A program made the translations under genes and the position numbers. A model generated the notes under the pieces. That model ran no database searches. It was not told the DNA's origin and saw only the letters and a list, made by a program, of their open reading frames with translations. Positions 1 through 12,000 of a DNA stretch of 12,426 nt are shown here, piece by piece. This stretch comes from CAYUBI01 sp964443005 (GTDB taxonomy: Bacteria > Margulisbacteria > Riflemargulisbacteria > GWF2-35-9 > CAYUBI01), in the NCBI GenBank assembly GCA_964443005.1, contig CAYUBI010000073.1, positions 1-12,426 of the forward strand, given 5' to 3'. Every line of letters begins with the position of its first letter. Position 1 is the first letter of the stretch.

Positions 1-3000
1 GATATAATTCAATTGCACCGCCCATACTAACCGGGGCCCCAGCTATTGAATACATCGCCAAATAATTAGATGAGGCTGCTAAATCTATATTCACAGTAGC
101 AAAATAGTCTGTTAATGTTCCATGATTAACAATTTCCCATTCAATTTGGTAGTCCTTTGTTTCTACAATTACAGTTTGCGTTCCATTAATTCGTAACATC
201 ACATGAAGATTACGACTATTCACTTGCCAGCTTTGATCTATAGAATTCAAAACTACCAAATTAAATGTAATGGCAGTTTGATCATAATATCCTAATTCTG
301 GCAACACGCCATCGCTATCATTATCTGTTAAATCCGGAAGTACGGTTACGTGCGGAAGCGGAATATCTGCAGTCCAATCAAATAAAACATCACGAGAAAC
401 TTTAATCTCATTCCCTGCATAATCAACAGCAGTTAACGTAAAAATAATATGCCCTTCTTTAATCACATTCTGAACATCTGAAGTACTCAAGGTATAGGTC
501 ATACTTTTTGTGGGATTAAACATACCTGCCTGATCCCGACTCGGAATCAGCACACCCGAAGTCACGAGTGTTTCATTCATCCACTCTAAAGTGCAATACC
601 AAATTCCATTATCGCCACTCCAATTAGCTAAAATACGATCTTGCGCATTCCATGTCAACGTAAGTGCTTGTAAATTATAATAAAATTCAGTAGGTGCAAA
701 TCCTGTCACATTCATCTGAGAACTGAGAAACAACGATGCTGTTGGTAAAGATCGATCAACAATATATGTCTGATGATTTGAGGAAGCTACGCCACTATTA
801 TTTAACACGCTTTGCGTTACTTGATAAACGCCTTCGTCAAGGCGCGGACCACTCCAGCCAAAATCGACTAACGAAAAAGATTCGGTGGAAGTTTGCAGTG
901 AATAATTAAAACTAACAATGCCAGACCATTCCATATAAGAAACCTCATCAAAATACGCATTTAATGTACCTGTTTCACCATTAGTTTTCCATAATCCACT
1001 CGTTGAATCATCAAATCCATGTGATGAAAAAGCAAATTGATCACCCTTTAAAAATACGGTATTTTCTGATATTCCGAATCCAACAACTCCAGAATATGGC
1101 ACAACCCATGCATTGGACGTTACATATCCATATGAAAAAATTTGTGCAGCATTCTGTGTCAAAATCTCCCACGGTTGCTGTGCATTGGATGTTGGTGCAG
1201 TTATATCAATCCAGCCGTCCACATACGTTACTTTGCCTGTCATTCCTTGATTTCCAGCTCCATCAATCATTCCTACTTTTACAATAAATCGGCTAACTGT
1301 TACGCCCAACTCATCGTAATTGCGTAAATATCGATCCAAATTTCGAATAGTCGTCAAATTAGCATACGTGACTCCAACTAAAGTTTGATTTCCAGACACA
1401 CAATCAGCTTCATCAATGATGACCCAATCACGTGTCGGCTGTACGCTACGAATCATCATATTTTTGCCGCCAGCGCCCAAATGAAAACCACTCTGGTCCT
1501 CCTCGCTACTCACAACATCTCTAGACACCTGATATCCAATTTCATAACGATCAAAATAAGCAACACCTGGCGATATGTAATTTGGCGTAATCATCGCCAC
1601 ATTTCGGCTAGGCCATTTTAACCATGTAAACTCATCAATCGCACCTTCCAAATGCCAATCAAAATTCATATTAAACGAGATAGTTTTCGCATTTCCTGCA
1701 TAATCAACTGCAGTTAAATAAAACCAACAACTCCCTTGCTGAATATCAGTTTCCACTGTTTTTCCTACACTTATTATGCCTAACTGATTCGTACCATGAA
1801 CGATAGTTTTTAATGCTATACCCACAGTAGGAACCACAACTTCTCCACCTCCAAAGTAATCTCCAGTAACAATCAAATCCCCACTAGAAACTAGCAATTT
1901 AGGATATGAAGCAGCTATTACTAACGCTCCGTCAGCAGTGTATCGCTGTTTTTCACCCAAGAAAAATGCAGTATTCTCAGCATATACACTAGCACTCACA
2001 ATAGGTACGACATTAATCCATTTCAACGTCATATACCAAATTCCGCTGTTTCCACCCATTAACAAATTATCAGATGCAGCAATATTCATGGTAATTAACT
2101 GATTATTCCAAAACCCTGTCATAGGTGCAAATCCATTGCCATCAACATCATTAGCTGTACACAACTGAAAAGACACAGATACTGGTGCAACACTATCCAC
2201 AATGACTGTTAACGGATAATCATTATGCGTAACAACTCCTGCATTATTAACAACATTCAACGTTAACATAATTGCCTCACCCTCTGGCCAAACCCAGCCA
2301 AGAGAGCCAACATTCACCGTAGATTCAGCAAAGAAATTAGTCGAAACTCCATGCCCAGCATTGAGAGTTGCATACTCTGCAAAATATCGGTTGGAGGGAA
2401 ATTCTGAATGTGCATCAGAAAACATATCAAAAGCCAAAACTGCTTGCGAAACTAAATTGCCTTGAATATAATAGGTATTCGCTGCCCCAGTATACTGGCT
2501 CGTTATCACAAATCCATTCATTGACACAAAACTATACGGATAAAAGGGCAAACTAGCTGAAACGCCTATATCCTTTGTTGCCAATTTAAATGCAGTCAAA
2601 CTATCAGTTGTTGGGCAAGATAAATCTACTGTAACTAAAGCAGACGAAGTAAACCAATTACCAAGCGGCGTAACTGCAATATGGCCGGCATTATCTACCA
2701 CAATTAGTTCTGCAGATTCGACGCCATCATTACTAGAACGACCCAAGCGCGTAGAATCAATGCCTGATATTTGATAATTTCCTGTACCCAATCCCCACGT
2801 GTCTGCACTAACGATTCCGTCAGTATAATTATATGTTGCGGCCATAGCTTCAACCCACGAAACAGACACGCCTCGCGAATCTGTCATGCGCACAAAAAAT
2901 GGCCTATGCCGAAGACCACTTAAGGCAAACTTTTGCTGATACCACAATAATGAGGCCAACACGGTTTCATTAACAGTCAGTATTGCATTTAAGGTAGGAT

Positions 3001-6000
3001 TATCATAATACCCTATCCATGGATCTACACCATCGCCCATACTATCTGTATCTGGCAGAAAATTAACTGTAACAAAATGCGATTCAATTATATCAATCGT
3101 TGCAGGCTGCGTATCAATAATTATATTCTGCGTAATTATTAGCACGTTGCCTGCACGATCTGCTGCCATGACACAAATTGCATATAGCCCATTCTGGCTA
3201 ACAAACTGACTATAGGGCAACATGAAATCTACATTCATCGTTGGCTCACTCAGTGTTAATGCAGAATGCATAAAACTGCCAGTACTGATAATGTTACTAC
3301 TGTTTTGCAAGAAAATTACATAAAATTCCTGATCTAAAATCATGTTTGCAGGCCCATTGCTGGTTACCCAAAGGTTACGAAGTATATTTAAGCTAATGGC
3401 CCCATCATCATCATATCCAGGCAACGGACCAATACCATCGCCCCCACTATCATCATCCAACACGTCATGCACATTAAATGTTGCACCGATTGCTGCATCA
3501 ACTTCTGGCAACCCCATATCAATGGTTGCACGCCCAGGAAAATTCAGTGCAGTTTCGCTAAAAAAATCCCCCATTGGATAATTGCCTGCACCATCAACAA
3601 AAAAGCCGTAAAACTCGAGCGAACCTCCACGAGATTGCCCGCCTCCCACTTGATTATATGACACCAAATAAGACGCACTACTCGCTAAGTTAACATTAAC
3701 TGTGGCTGCATAATAAGCCATACCTCCATTATTCGTAACACTTAATTCCAAACCAAAGTCGCGACGATCGACGACTGCAGAAAATAAACCATTTATTTGT
3801 AATACTAGCCTGAAATTTTCAGATACTAAAATTTGCCAAGCGCTGTCAATCGAACCCAGAGCTGTCGCATTCAATGTTAAATTTGATTGATCAAAATATC
3901 CTAGCTGAGGGAATATTCCATCTCCACCATTATCAGTTAGGTCAGGCTGAATTGTTATTTGCGGTGTCGGAATTGAAGATGTCCACTTAAGAATAATATC
4001 TTTTGTTAACAATAATTCATTTTCAGCATAATCATAAACCCTTAATGTAAAAACTACATGGCCTTCCTGTATTGTTGATAAAATCGTTGCTGTTGAGACC
4101 CAAAAATCAGTTTGCTTTTGTGGAGAAAATACGCCCAAATTCTGACTGCTTATTAATTCTCCATTTGTAGCTAACGTTGTATTTTCCCACTGCAGCGTCA
4201 TATACCATAGGCCATCATCTCCAGTAAAACTATGCATAACATTGTCTGCGATGTTCCACGTGATAACCAATGCTTGCAAATTATAATAATTAGCTGTTGG
4301 TTGATATCCCGTAATATTCTTAGCTGATTCAAAACTCCAACTACCTAGTGGAGCCGTACGATCAACGACAATCGTATAATGATTTGACGTCATAATTCCA
4401 CTGTTATTAACAACATTATGTGTAATTGCATAAATGCCTTCTGTAACAATTGCACCACTTAAACCCAATTGTGCAAAATTAGCAACAGCCAATTCGCTAC
4501 GTACAACTCCCGCAGAACTACTAAACAAGCCATCTAAGGATAGTGATTGAACCTGTAATGTATAAGCATTAAGTGCACCGAGACTGCCACCTAAATCATG
4601 CCACAGCTGCGTTGTCGTATCATTAAACCCTTCAGCTGTAAGCGTAAACTGATTGCCTTGTGTAAATACTAAATTCTTAGTTTGATTCAAACTGGGTGCT
4701 ACTCGATACAATAAATTATTAACACTAACAAATCCATAAAACTCTTCAGGAGACTGACTCAGCAACTTCCATGGAATTACTACAGCCGAAGTCGGTGGCG
4801 TAATATCCACCCAGCCTAAAATTACTGGAATTGACTGATTGCTACCTAAGTTACCAGCTCCATCGACATATCCTGGCATTACCTTAAAAGCGCTAACCGT
4901 AACGCCTGTTTCATCTTTGTTTTGTAAATATCGATCTAAACAATAGACCGTAACCTCTTTGCGCATTTTCTTTTCTGCTGGAAATAACGTATTAAAAGAT
5001 ACAATACATTCAGGTGCTACAGGCAACCAACCTTTAGCCGGATCAATTGTCCCAATTTGCAAATCTGCACCGCCACCGATTTCGTGAAATCCACTTTGAT
5101 CTGTTAACGAATCAATACTCGTATCTAACGTAACGATATACTGAACTGCATACCGATCAAAATAGGCTATATTTTTACTAATATAATTAGGTGTAGTATG
5201 TCCAACATCAACTGTAGGCCATGCTAACCATTCAAAAGCATCCACTCCACCTAAAAAATGCCAATCAAAATTCATATTAAAGGATATTGTTTTCGCATTG
5301 CCTGCATAATCAACTGCCGTTAAATAAAACCAACAACTGCCTTCTTGAATACTATCCTGAATCGATACATCAGCAGTTATTTGTCCGCTTTGCTCATGCC
5401 CATATAAAATCTGTTTTTGTATAGGATTCAGGCTAGAGTTTCGCGACCCCATCAATGGGATTACTAGCTGGCCACCTCCGAAGTCATCCTCAGCAACAAT
5501 CAAATTTCCACTAGAAATCAATAGCTCCGGATACTGCGCAGCTATTACCAACGCACCTTCAGCTGTGTATCGCTGTTTTTCATTCAAAAAAGTTGCCATA
5601 TTCTCTGCATATACACTAGCACTCACAATAGGTGTCACATTAATCCATTTTAAAGTCATATACCAAATTCCGCTGTTTCCACCCATTATCAAATTATCTG
5701 ATGCTGTAATAGTCATAGTAATTAACTGATTATTCCAAAACCCTGCCATTGGCGCAAATCCATTTCCGTCAATATCATTGGCTGTACACAACTGAACAGA
5801 TACAGTGATAGGTGTAACACTGTCTACAATAACAGATAACGGATAAGCATTATGCGTGACAACTCCTGCATTATTAACAACATTCAAAGTTATCATAATC
5901 GCTTCGCCCTCAGGCCAAACCCAGCCAAGAGAGCCAACATTCACCGTAGATTCAGCAAAGAAATTAGTCGAAACTCCATGCCCAGCATTGAGAGTTGCAT

Positions 6001-9000
6001 ACTCTGCAAAATATCGGTTGGAGGGAAATTCTGAATGTGCATCAGAAAACATATCAAAAGCCAAAACTGCTTGCGAAACTAAATTGCCTTGAATATAATA
6101 GGTATTCGCTGCCCCAGTATACTGGCTCGTTATCACAAATCCATTCATTGACACAAAACTATACGGATAAAAGGGCAAACTAGCTGAAATACCGCTGTTT
6201 AGTGTTGCTAATTTAAAGGCAACCGAACTATCAGTTGTTGGGCAAGATAAATCTACTGTCACTAAAGCAGAAGAATGAAACCAATTCCCAAGCGGCGTAA
6301 CTGCAATATGCCCTGCATTATCTACCACAATTAGTTCTGCAGATTCGACGCCATCATTATTGGGACGCCCCAAGCGCGTAGATTCGATGCCTGATATTTG
6401 ATAATTTCCTGTACCCAAACCCCACGTCTCTGCACTAACGATCCCGTCAGTATAATTATATGTTGCTGCCATAGCTTCAACCCACGAAATAGACACGCCT
6501 CGCGAATCTGTCATGCGCAACAAAAATGGCCTAAGCCGAAGACCACTTAAAGCTGACTTTTGCTGATACCATATTAATGAGGACAATATAGTTTCGTTGA
6601 TAGTCAATATTGCATTTAAGGTAGGATTATCATAATACCCTAACCACGGATCAATACCATCTCCCATACTATCAATATCTGGCATAAAATTAATTGTAAT
6701 AAAGTGCGATTCAGCAATATCAATTGTGGCAGGCTGGGTATCAATAATTATATCTTGCGTTATTATTAGCACATTGCCTGCACGATCTGCTGCCATGACA
6801 CAAATTGCATATAGCCCATTCTGGCTAACAAACTGACTATAGGGCAACATGAAATCTACATTCATCGTTGGCTCACTCAGTGTTAATGCAGAATGCATAA
6901 AACTGCCAGTACTGATAATGTTACTACTGTTTTGCAAGAAAATTACATAAAATTCCTGATCTAAAATCATGTTTGCAGGCCCATTGCTGGTTACCCAAAG
7001 GTTACGAAGTATATTTAAGCTAATGGCCCCATCATCATCATATCCAGGCAACGGACCAATACCATCGCCCCCACTATCATCATCCAACACGTCATGCACA
7101 TTAAATGTTGCACCGATTGCTGCATCAACTTCTGGCAACCCCATATCAATGGTTGCACGCCCAGGAAAATTCAGTGCAGTTTCGCTAAAAAAATCCCCCA
7201 TTGGATAATTGCCTGCACCATCAACAAAAAATGCATAAAACTCTAATGATCCCCCACGTGACTGTCCACCCATCACCTGATTATATGATACCAAATACGA
7301 TGCACTGCTAGCCAAATTAATATTAATAGTAGCAGCATAATCCGTCAAACTCCCCTGATGTGACACATTTAATTCTAATCCAAAATCCTGTCGATTAACT
7401 GTTACAACAGTGATACCATTCAGTCGTACTGCAAGATAAAGATTTTCGGATGAAATAATCTGCCACGCTTGATCTGGCGAAAAAGCAACCACTACATTCA
7501 TGGTTAAATGCGCTTGATCAAAATAACCCAACTGAGGGAAAAGACCATCTCCCCCATTATCTGTCAAATCTGGCTGAATCATGATCTGAGGTGTTGGAAT
7601 ATCGTTTGTCCAATCTAACAAAATATCTTTGGTTAACTGCAACTCGTTTTCAGCATAATCAAACAAGCTTAATGTAAAAACAACATGGCCAGATTTAATA
7701 ACAGACAACACTGTAGTGGTTGGCACTAAAAACTCAGATTGTTTTTGCGGTAAAAATGCACCCAAATTCTGACTACTAATCAATTCCCCGCTTGTAGCGC
7801 GACCCATGTTTTCCCAACGAAGTGTGGTGTACCATATTCCATCATCTCCAGTAAAACTACGCGTTACATTGTCTGCAATATCCCACGTAATAACTAATGC
7901 TTGTAAATTATAATAATTAGCTGTGGGTTGATAGCCCGTGATATTCCTAGCAGCTTCAAAAGTCCAACTGCCTGTTGGTGGAGTACGATCTACGACAATT
8001 GTATAATGATTTGAGGTAACAATTCCGCTGTTATTAACGACATTATGCGTAATTACATAAATACCTTCAGTAACAATTGCACCACTTAATCCTAATTGTC
8101 CAAAATTTGCAACTGACAAGCCGCTACGCACAAATTCAGGCGGACTACTGGATAAGCCGTCCAGCGATTGAGATTGAACTTGCAAAGTGTAAGCATTAAG
8201 TGCACCCAAGCTACTGCCCAAATCATGCCATAACTGTGTTGTTGTATCCTGAAAACCCTCAGCTGCTAATGTAAACTGATTACCGCGCGCAAAAACCAAG
8301 TTTCTCGTTTGATTTAAACTAGGCGCGACGCGATACAGCTGATTATTAACACTCACAAAACCATAAAGCTCAGAACCAGCCTGACTCAGCAATTTCCATG
8401 GAATTGCTACATCAGAAGTGGGCGGCGTAATATCTATCCAACCTAAAATCGCAGGAATAGCCTGATCACTGCCAACATTCCCTGCTCCATCCACATATCC
8501 TGGCATTAATTTAAACGCACTACCTGTCACACCTGTTTCATCTATATTTTGCAAATACTGATCCATACAATATACAATAACTTCTTTACGCATTTTCTTT
8601 GCTAAAGGAAAAACAGTATTTAAGGAAACAATACAATCTTCTGCTACAGGCAACCAGCCTTTGAAAGGATCCATAGTTCCAATTTGCAATTTAGCTCCGC
8701 CACCCATTTCATGAAAACCACTTTGATCTGTTAAGGAATCTACGCCAGTATCAACAGTTACAACATATCGAACTGCATATCGATCAAAATACGCTATATT
8801 TTTACTAATATAATTAGGTGTAATATGCCCAATATCTACAGTAGGCCATGCTTGCCATTCAAATGCATCCACTCCACCAAAAAAATGCCAATCAAAATTC
8901 ATATTAAACGATATTGTTTTTGTATTTCCTGCAAAATCAACAGCAGTTAAATAAAACCAACAACTACCTTCTTGAATACTATCCTGAATTGACACGTCAG

Positions 9001-12000
9001 TAGTTAAATGTCCGCTTTGCTCCAATCCATTCACAATTTGCTTTTGTATAGGATTCACTATAGAATTACGCGATCCTATTAATGGAATCACGACTTCTCC
9101 ACCTCCAAAATAATCGCCAGAAACAATAATATCACCTGTCGAAATAACAAGTTGTGGATATAAATCCGCTATTACCAAAGCACCCTGCGCAGTGTACCGT
9201 TCTTTAGCATTCAAAAAAACATCCGAATTCGCCGCATAGACACTTGGACTAACAATGGGGACAACATTAATCCATTTTAACGTCATATACCAAATCCCAC
9301 TGTTTCCAGCCTGAAGTAAATTATCAGTAGCATGAATATCAATGGTTATTAGCTGATTATTCCAAAATCCAGCCATTGGAGAAAAACCATTGCTATCAAC
9401 ATCCTGAGCTGGTGAAATTGAAACTGTGACTGTTGAAGGAGAAACATTATCTTTAACAACTCGAATCGGATTACTATTTGCCGTTACTACACCAGTTAAA
9501 TTCGCAATACTGAGAGTCACGCTATATTCGCCGCTACTTGTCCAATCCCATCCCAAATCACTAACACTAGCAGTCATCGTTGTAAGCCACGCACTTGCAA
9601 CTGGGACACTTACCTGCAAACTGCCCAAATCCCGATACGTATAAGCATACTGATACGCATGGGGCGAAAGTCCGGACTGAGCATCCTGAAATACTCCAAA
9701 CCCAAAAATGGGTGATTCAGAAGGTCCACTACGACAATAAGCAATATTCGAAGAACCCGTATAATTACTCGTTATTTCAAATCCATTGGAGGAAACAAAA
9801 CTATACGGATAAAAAGGAAGCCCGGATGCTGGATCCATAACTCGGCCCCCAACATTTGACGTCAAAATTTTATAGGGTGATGGTTCATTTGAGGTTGGAG
9901 ACGAAACATCATAGGTTACATGTCCTAAAACAACGGAAACTGTTGAAATATTTGCTGCTCCATCAATAAATCGCACACCAATCTGAATAGGCCCTTGATA
10001 ATTATCCCCAACAATCCATTCATTTATGTCAATCGAAACTAAAAATCTGTCGGTTTCCTGATTTGCTACTACGGAATACGTAACTATCGTTAATGCATGC
10101 GCAACCATAGCCCAACCATTGCCTGTAGAAATCACAACTTCAAGTGGTGCATATGCTGCATTTGCAGATACCCAATAATGCGTTAAATCACTCAACAATC
10201 CAGAATGACGAGCCACAGTCAAGCCAATAAGTGTTGAATCAAAATATCCTTTTTCTTCACTAGCCTGAAATGGAGACAAGCCATCATTTGTATGATCTAC
10301 TACATCCTCATTTGGAGAAATCGCTTCAACTTGTTCATTGAGCGTATTACTCCAATCCAATACAATTAGTCTGCTATTTTTTGTGCTATTACCAGCATAA
10401 TCACCAGCTGACACTGTCATATTAAGTGGACCTTCCCCCATTGCTTCAATATCTGTATTCAACAAACTATAGATCAAAGATTTACTGGGAACAAATGCAA
10501 GCGCATTTCTGCTAGAAACTAGCACTCCTGAGGTCTGAGCTGTTCCATTGCTCCATACAAATTGGTAATACCATATTCCATCATCACCTGTGAATTGATC
10601 TCCACCCACATTGTCATGACCCGTCCAATTAAATATAATTGACTCCTTGTTAAAGTAATTCGGAGATGACGAGGTATATTCACCCACAAACCCAGATCGA
10701 AAATTAGAAGCTGAATATCCCATAGTATCAATAATCGGAGGCTGTCCATCTACAACAAACACAAGCTGATCCCTCGCAGGATTGCCTGCCATATCAAATA
10801 CTGCTGTTTCAACATGATAAATGCCTTCAGTCTGATTAGGCAAAGATATCGCACCAATAGGGTAATACGTTGTTGTTTGAGCAGATGTCCACCCAAGAAA
10901 TCCGCTTAATGCACCACTTTTTAATGAAATTTGCAAAGGACCCGCAACAACACTGCCATTCACTATTAAATTCGTTGTAACACCAGACAATAAATCACCA
11001 ACCGGATGATGAAACAATAACAACGCATCTGCAGGTGATAAAAAAGTAAATTTTGAAATTCCTGGAAATGTTGTGTTCATTTTTGACACATTCACACTAG
11101 GTGCAGCAGCCAATGCACCCAAATAACTTTGACTAACAACTAAATGACGATAATCCAAAGCCAGCATATCTGGCAAAGCATCAGCCAACGAAGTTCCATC
11201 TAACGAATAGGGCCCTTCTACGTCAATGGTGATTCGCCCTTCCCTTTTTCCACCTTGACTTGCAACACCCGCAGCATTTGCAATCCCAATGGAATACGTT
11301 ACAACAACACCATGCGTTAAAGTAAGCGGAAATCCAAATCCAGCGGGAAAACCGTAGTCTGCACCAGATGAACTATAATAAATGCCTAGCCCGCTACCCG
11401 GTGTTTGACTACTATGATTAAACGATATAATTTCGCTGTATACAACACCTGGCACAACATCATTATGAATTTGATAATAATTCGCAAACACAAAATCTGT
11501 TGGCTCATGTAGCCGATCTGTTATCACTCCCGGAATAGTTGCAAAATTCCATCGATAACTGATTGATCGGTTCAAACCATCTCCGCTGCTTTGCGTTAAA
11601 TCAATTGTTACTTGATATCGAACTGTTGCATCATCATACAGGCCATTTCGCGTAATCAAGGACTGCACAGGCAATACGCCATCTGACAACAGACTGCTGT
11701 CTGTAGCATCTGGAATCACACTAATTTCGGTATAAGTTTCACTAACTCCATTACGAAAAAACACCCGAGAATATCCATCACCCGACATAGGTAACGTATA
11801 AGCAGTTTTATTGCCTGCATTATCAAAAATTGTTAATAAAAACCCTATTGATCCTTCACCAATATTAATGCTAGTCAAATCCATATTCATACTAATCATA
11901 TAATTATATGAATTTACACCTGAAAAATATGCGGTATTCGTCATATAAACTGGATCTGTAATATCCTGAATGCGATGAACTGAATACGTTGAAGAAGGAA

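Larger units (their letters stand above)
2198..5824 (-). repeat. Super-repeat unit 3: complete, eight domains, 3,627 bp
   Basis: Exactly 1,209 codons, from the Asp of linker DSVTP to just before the matching Asp of unit 4 (2195-2197). Domains: type 1 5261-5824, type 2 4808-5260, type 3 4364-4807, type 4 3983-4363, type 5 3521-3982, type 6 3116-3520, type 7 2627-3115, type 8 2198-2626; lengths 188, 151, 148, 127, 154, 135, 163 and 143 residues. It is closest to unit 2 overall. Its type 8 and type 6 domains include stretches identical to unit 2 at the DNA level. Confidence 0.93.
5825..9451 (-). repeat. Super-repeat unit 2: complete, eight domains, 3,627 bp
   Basis: The unit runs from the Asp codon at 9449-9451 (linker DNVSP) to just before the equivalent Asp at 5822-5824, exactly 1,209 codons. 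It holds domain types 1 to 8 in order. It aligns with unit 3 at a constant offset of 3,627 bp at every landmark checked (9449, 7988, 7235, 6158, 5822), so no net insertion or deletion separates the two. DNA identity to unit 3 varies: about 80% in types 2 to 4, about 90% in type 7, and 100% over two internal blocks. The choice of unit start is a convention, because a tandem array has no unique phase. Confidence 0.93.

Noticed and set aside
1003..1621. Plus-strand open frames at 1003-1287, 1142-1327 and 1385-1621
   Set aside because: They lie antisense to the continuous giant frame, have no recognisable product and overlap each other. They are shadow frames.
3050..3150. Possible one-base frameshift in unit 3 near the type 6/type 7 boundary
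   Set aside because: On recounting the bases, the Asp codon at 3113-3115 is in frame and the 3,627 bp offset to unit 2 holds on both sides. The frame is intact.
2368..7208. Apparently duplicated small plus-strand genes (62 codons at 2368 and 5995; 79 codons at 3342 and 6969)
   Set aside because: Their identity only reflects the two perfectly identical blocks of the minus-strand repeat. They are antisense shadows, not duplicated small genes. Others at 2286-7231 are the same.
2198..9451. Long direct repeats as a mobile element or CRISPR-like array
   Set aside because: The repeats are in-frame coding units of a protein with no terminal inverted repeats, transposase or spacer structure.
9426..9840. 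Plus-strand open frames at 9426-9644 and 9595-9840
   Set aside because: They are antisense to well-conserved type 8 and type 1 coding sequence and overlap each other in different frames, with no family resemblance.
10519..10749. Minus-strand 76-codon open frame
   Set aside because: It lies in a different frame from the giant gene and inside the conserved GDDGIWY type 4 domain of unit 1. It is a shadow.
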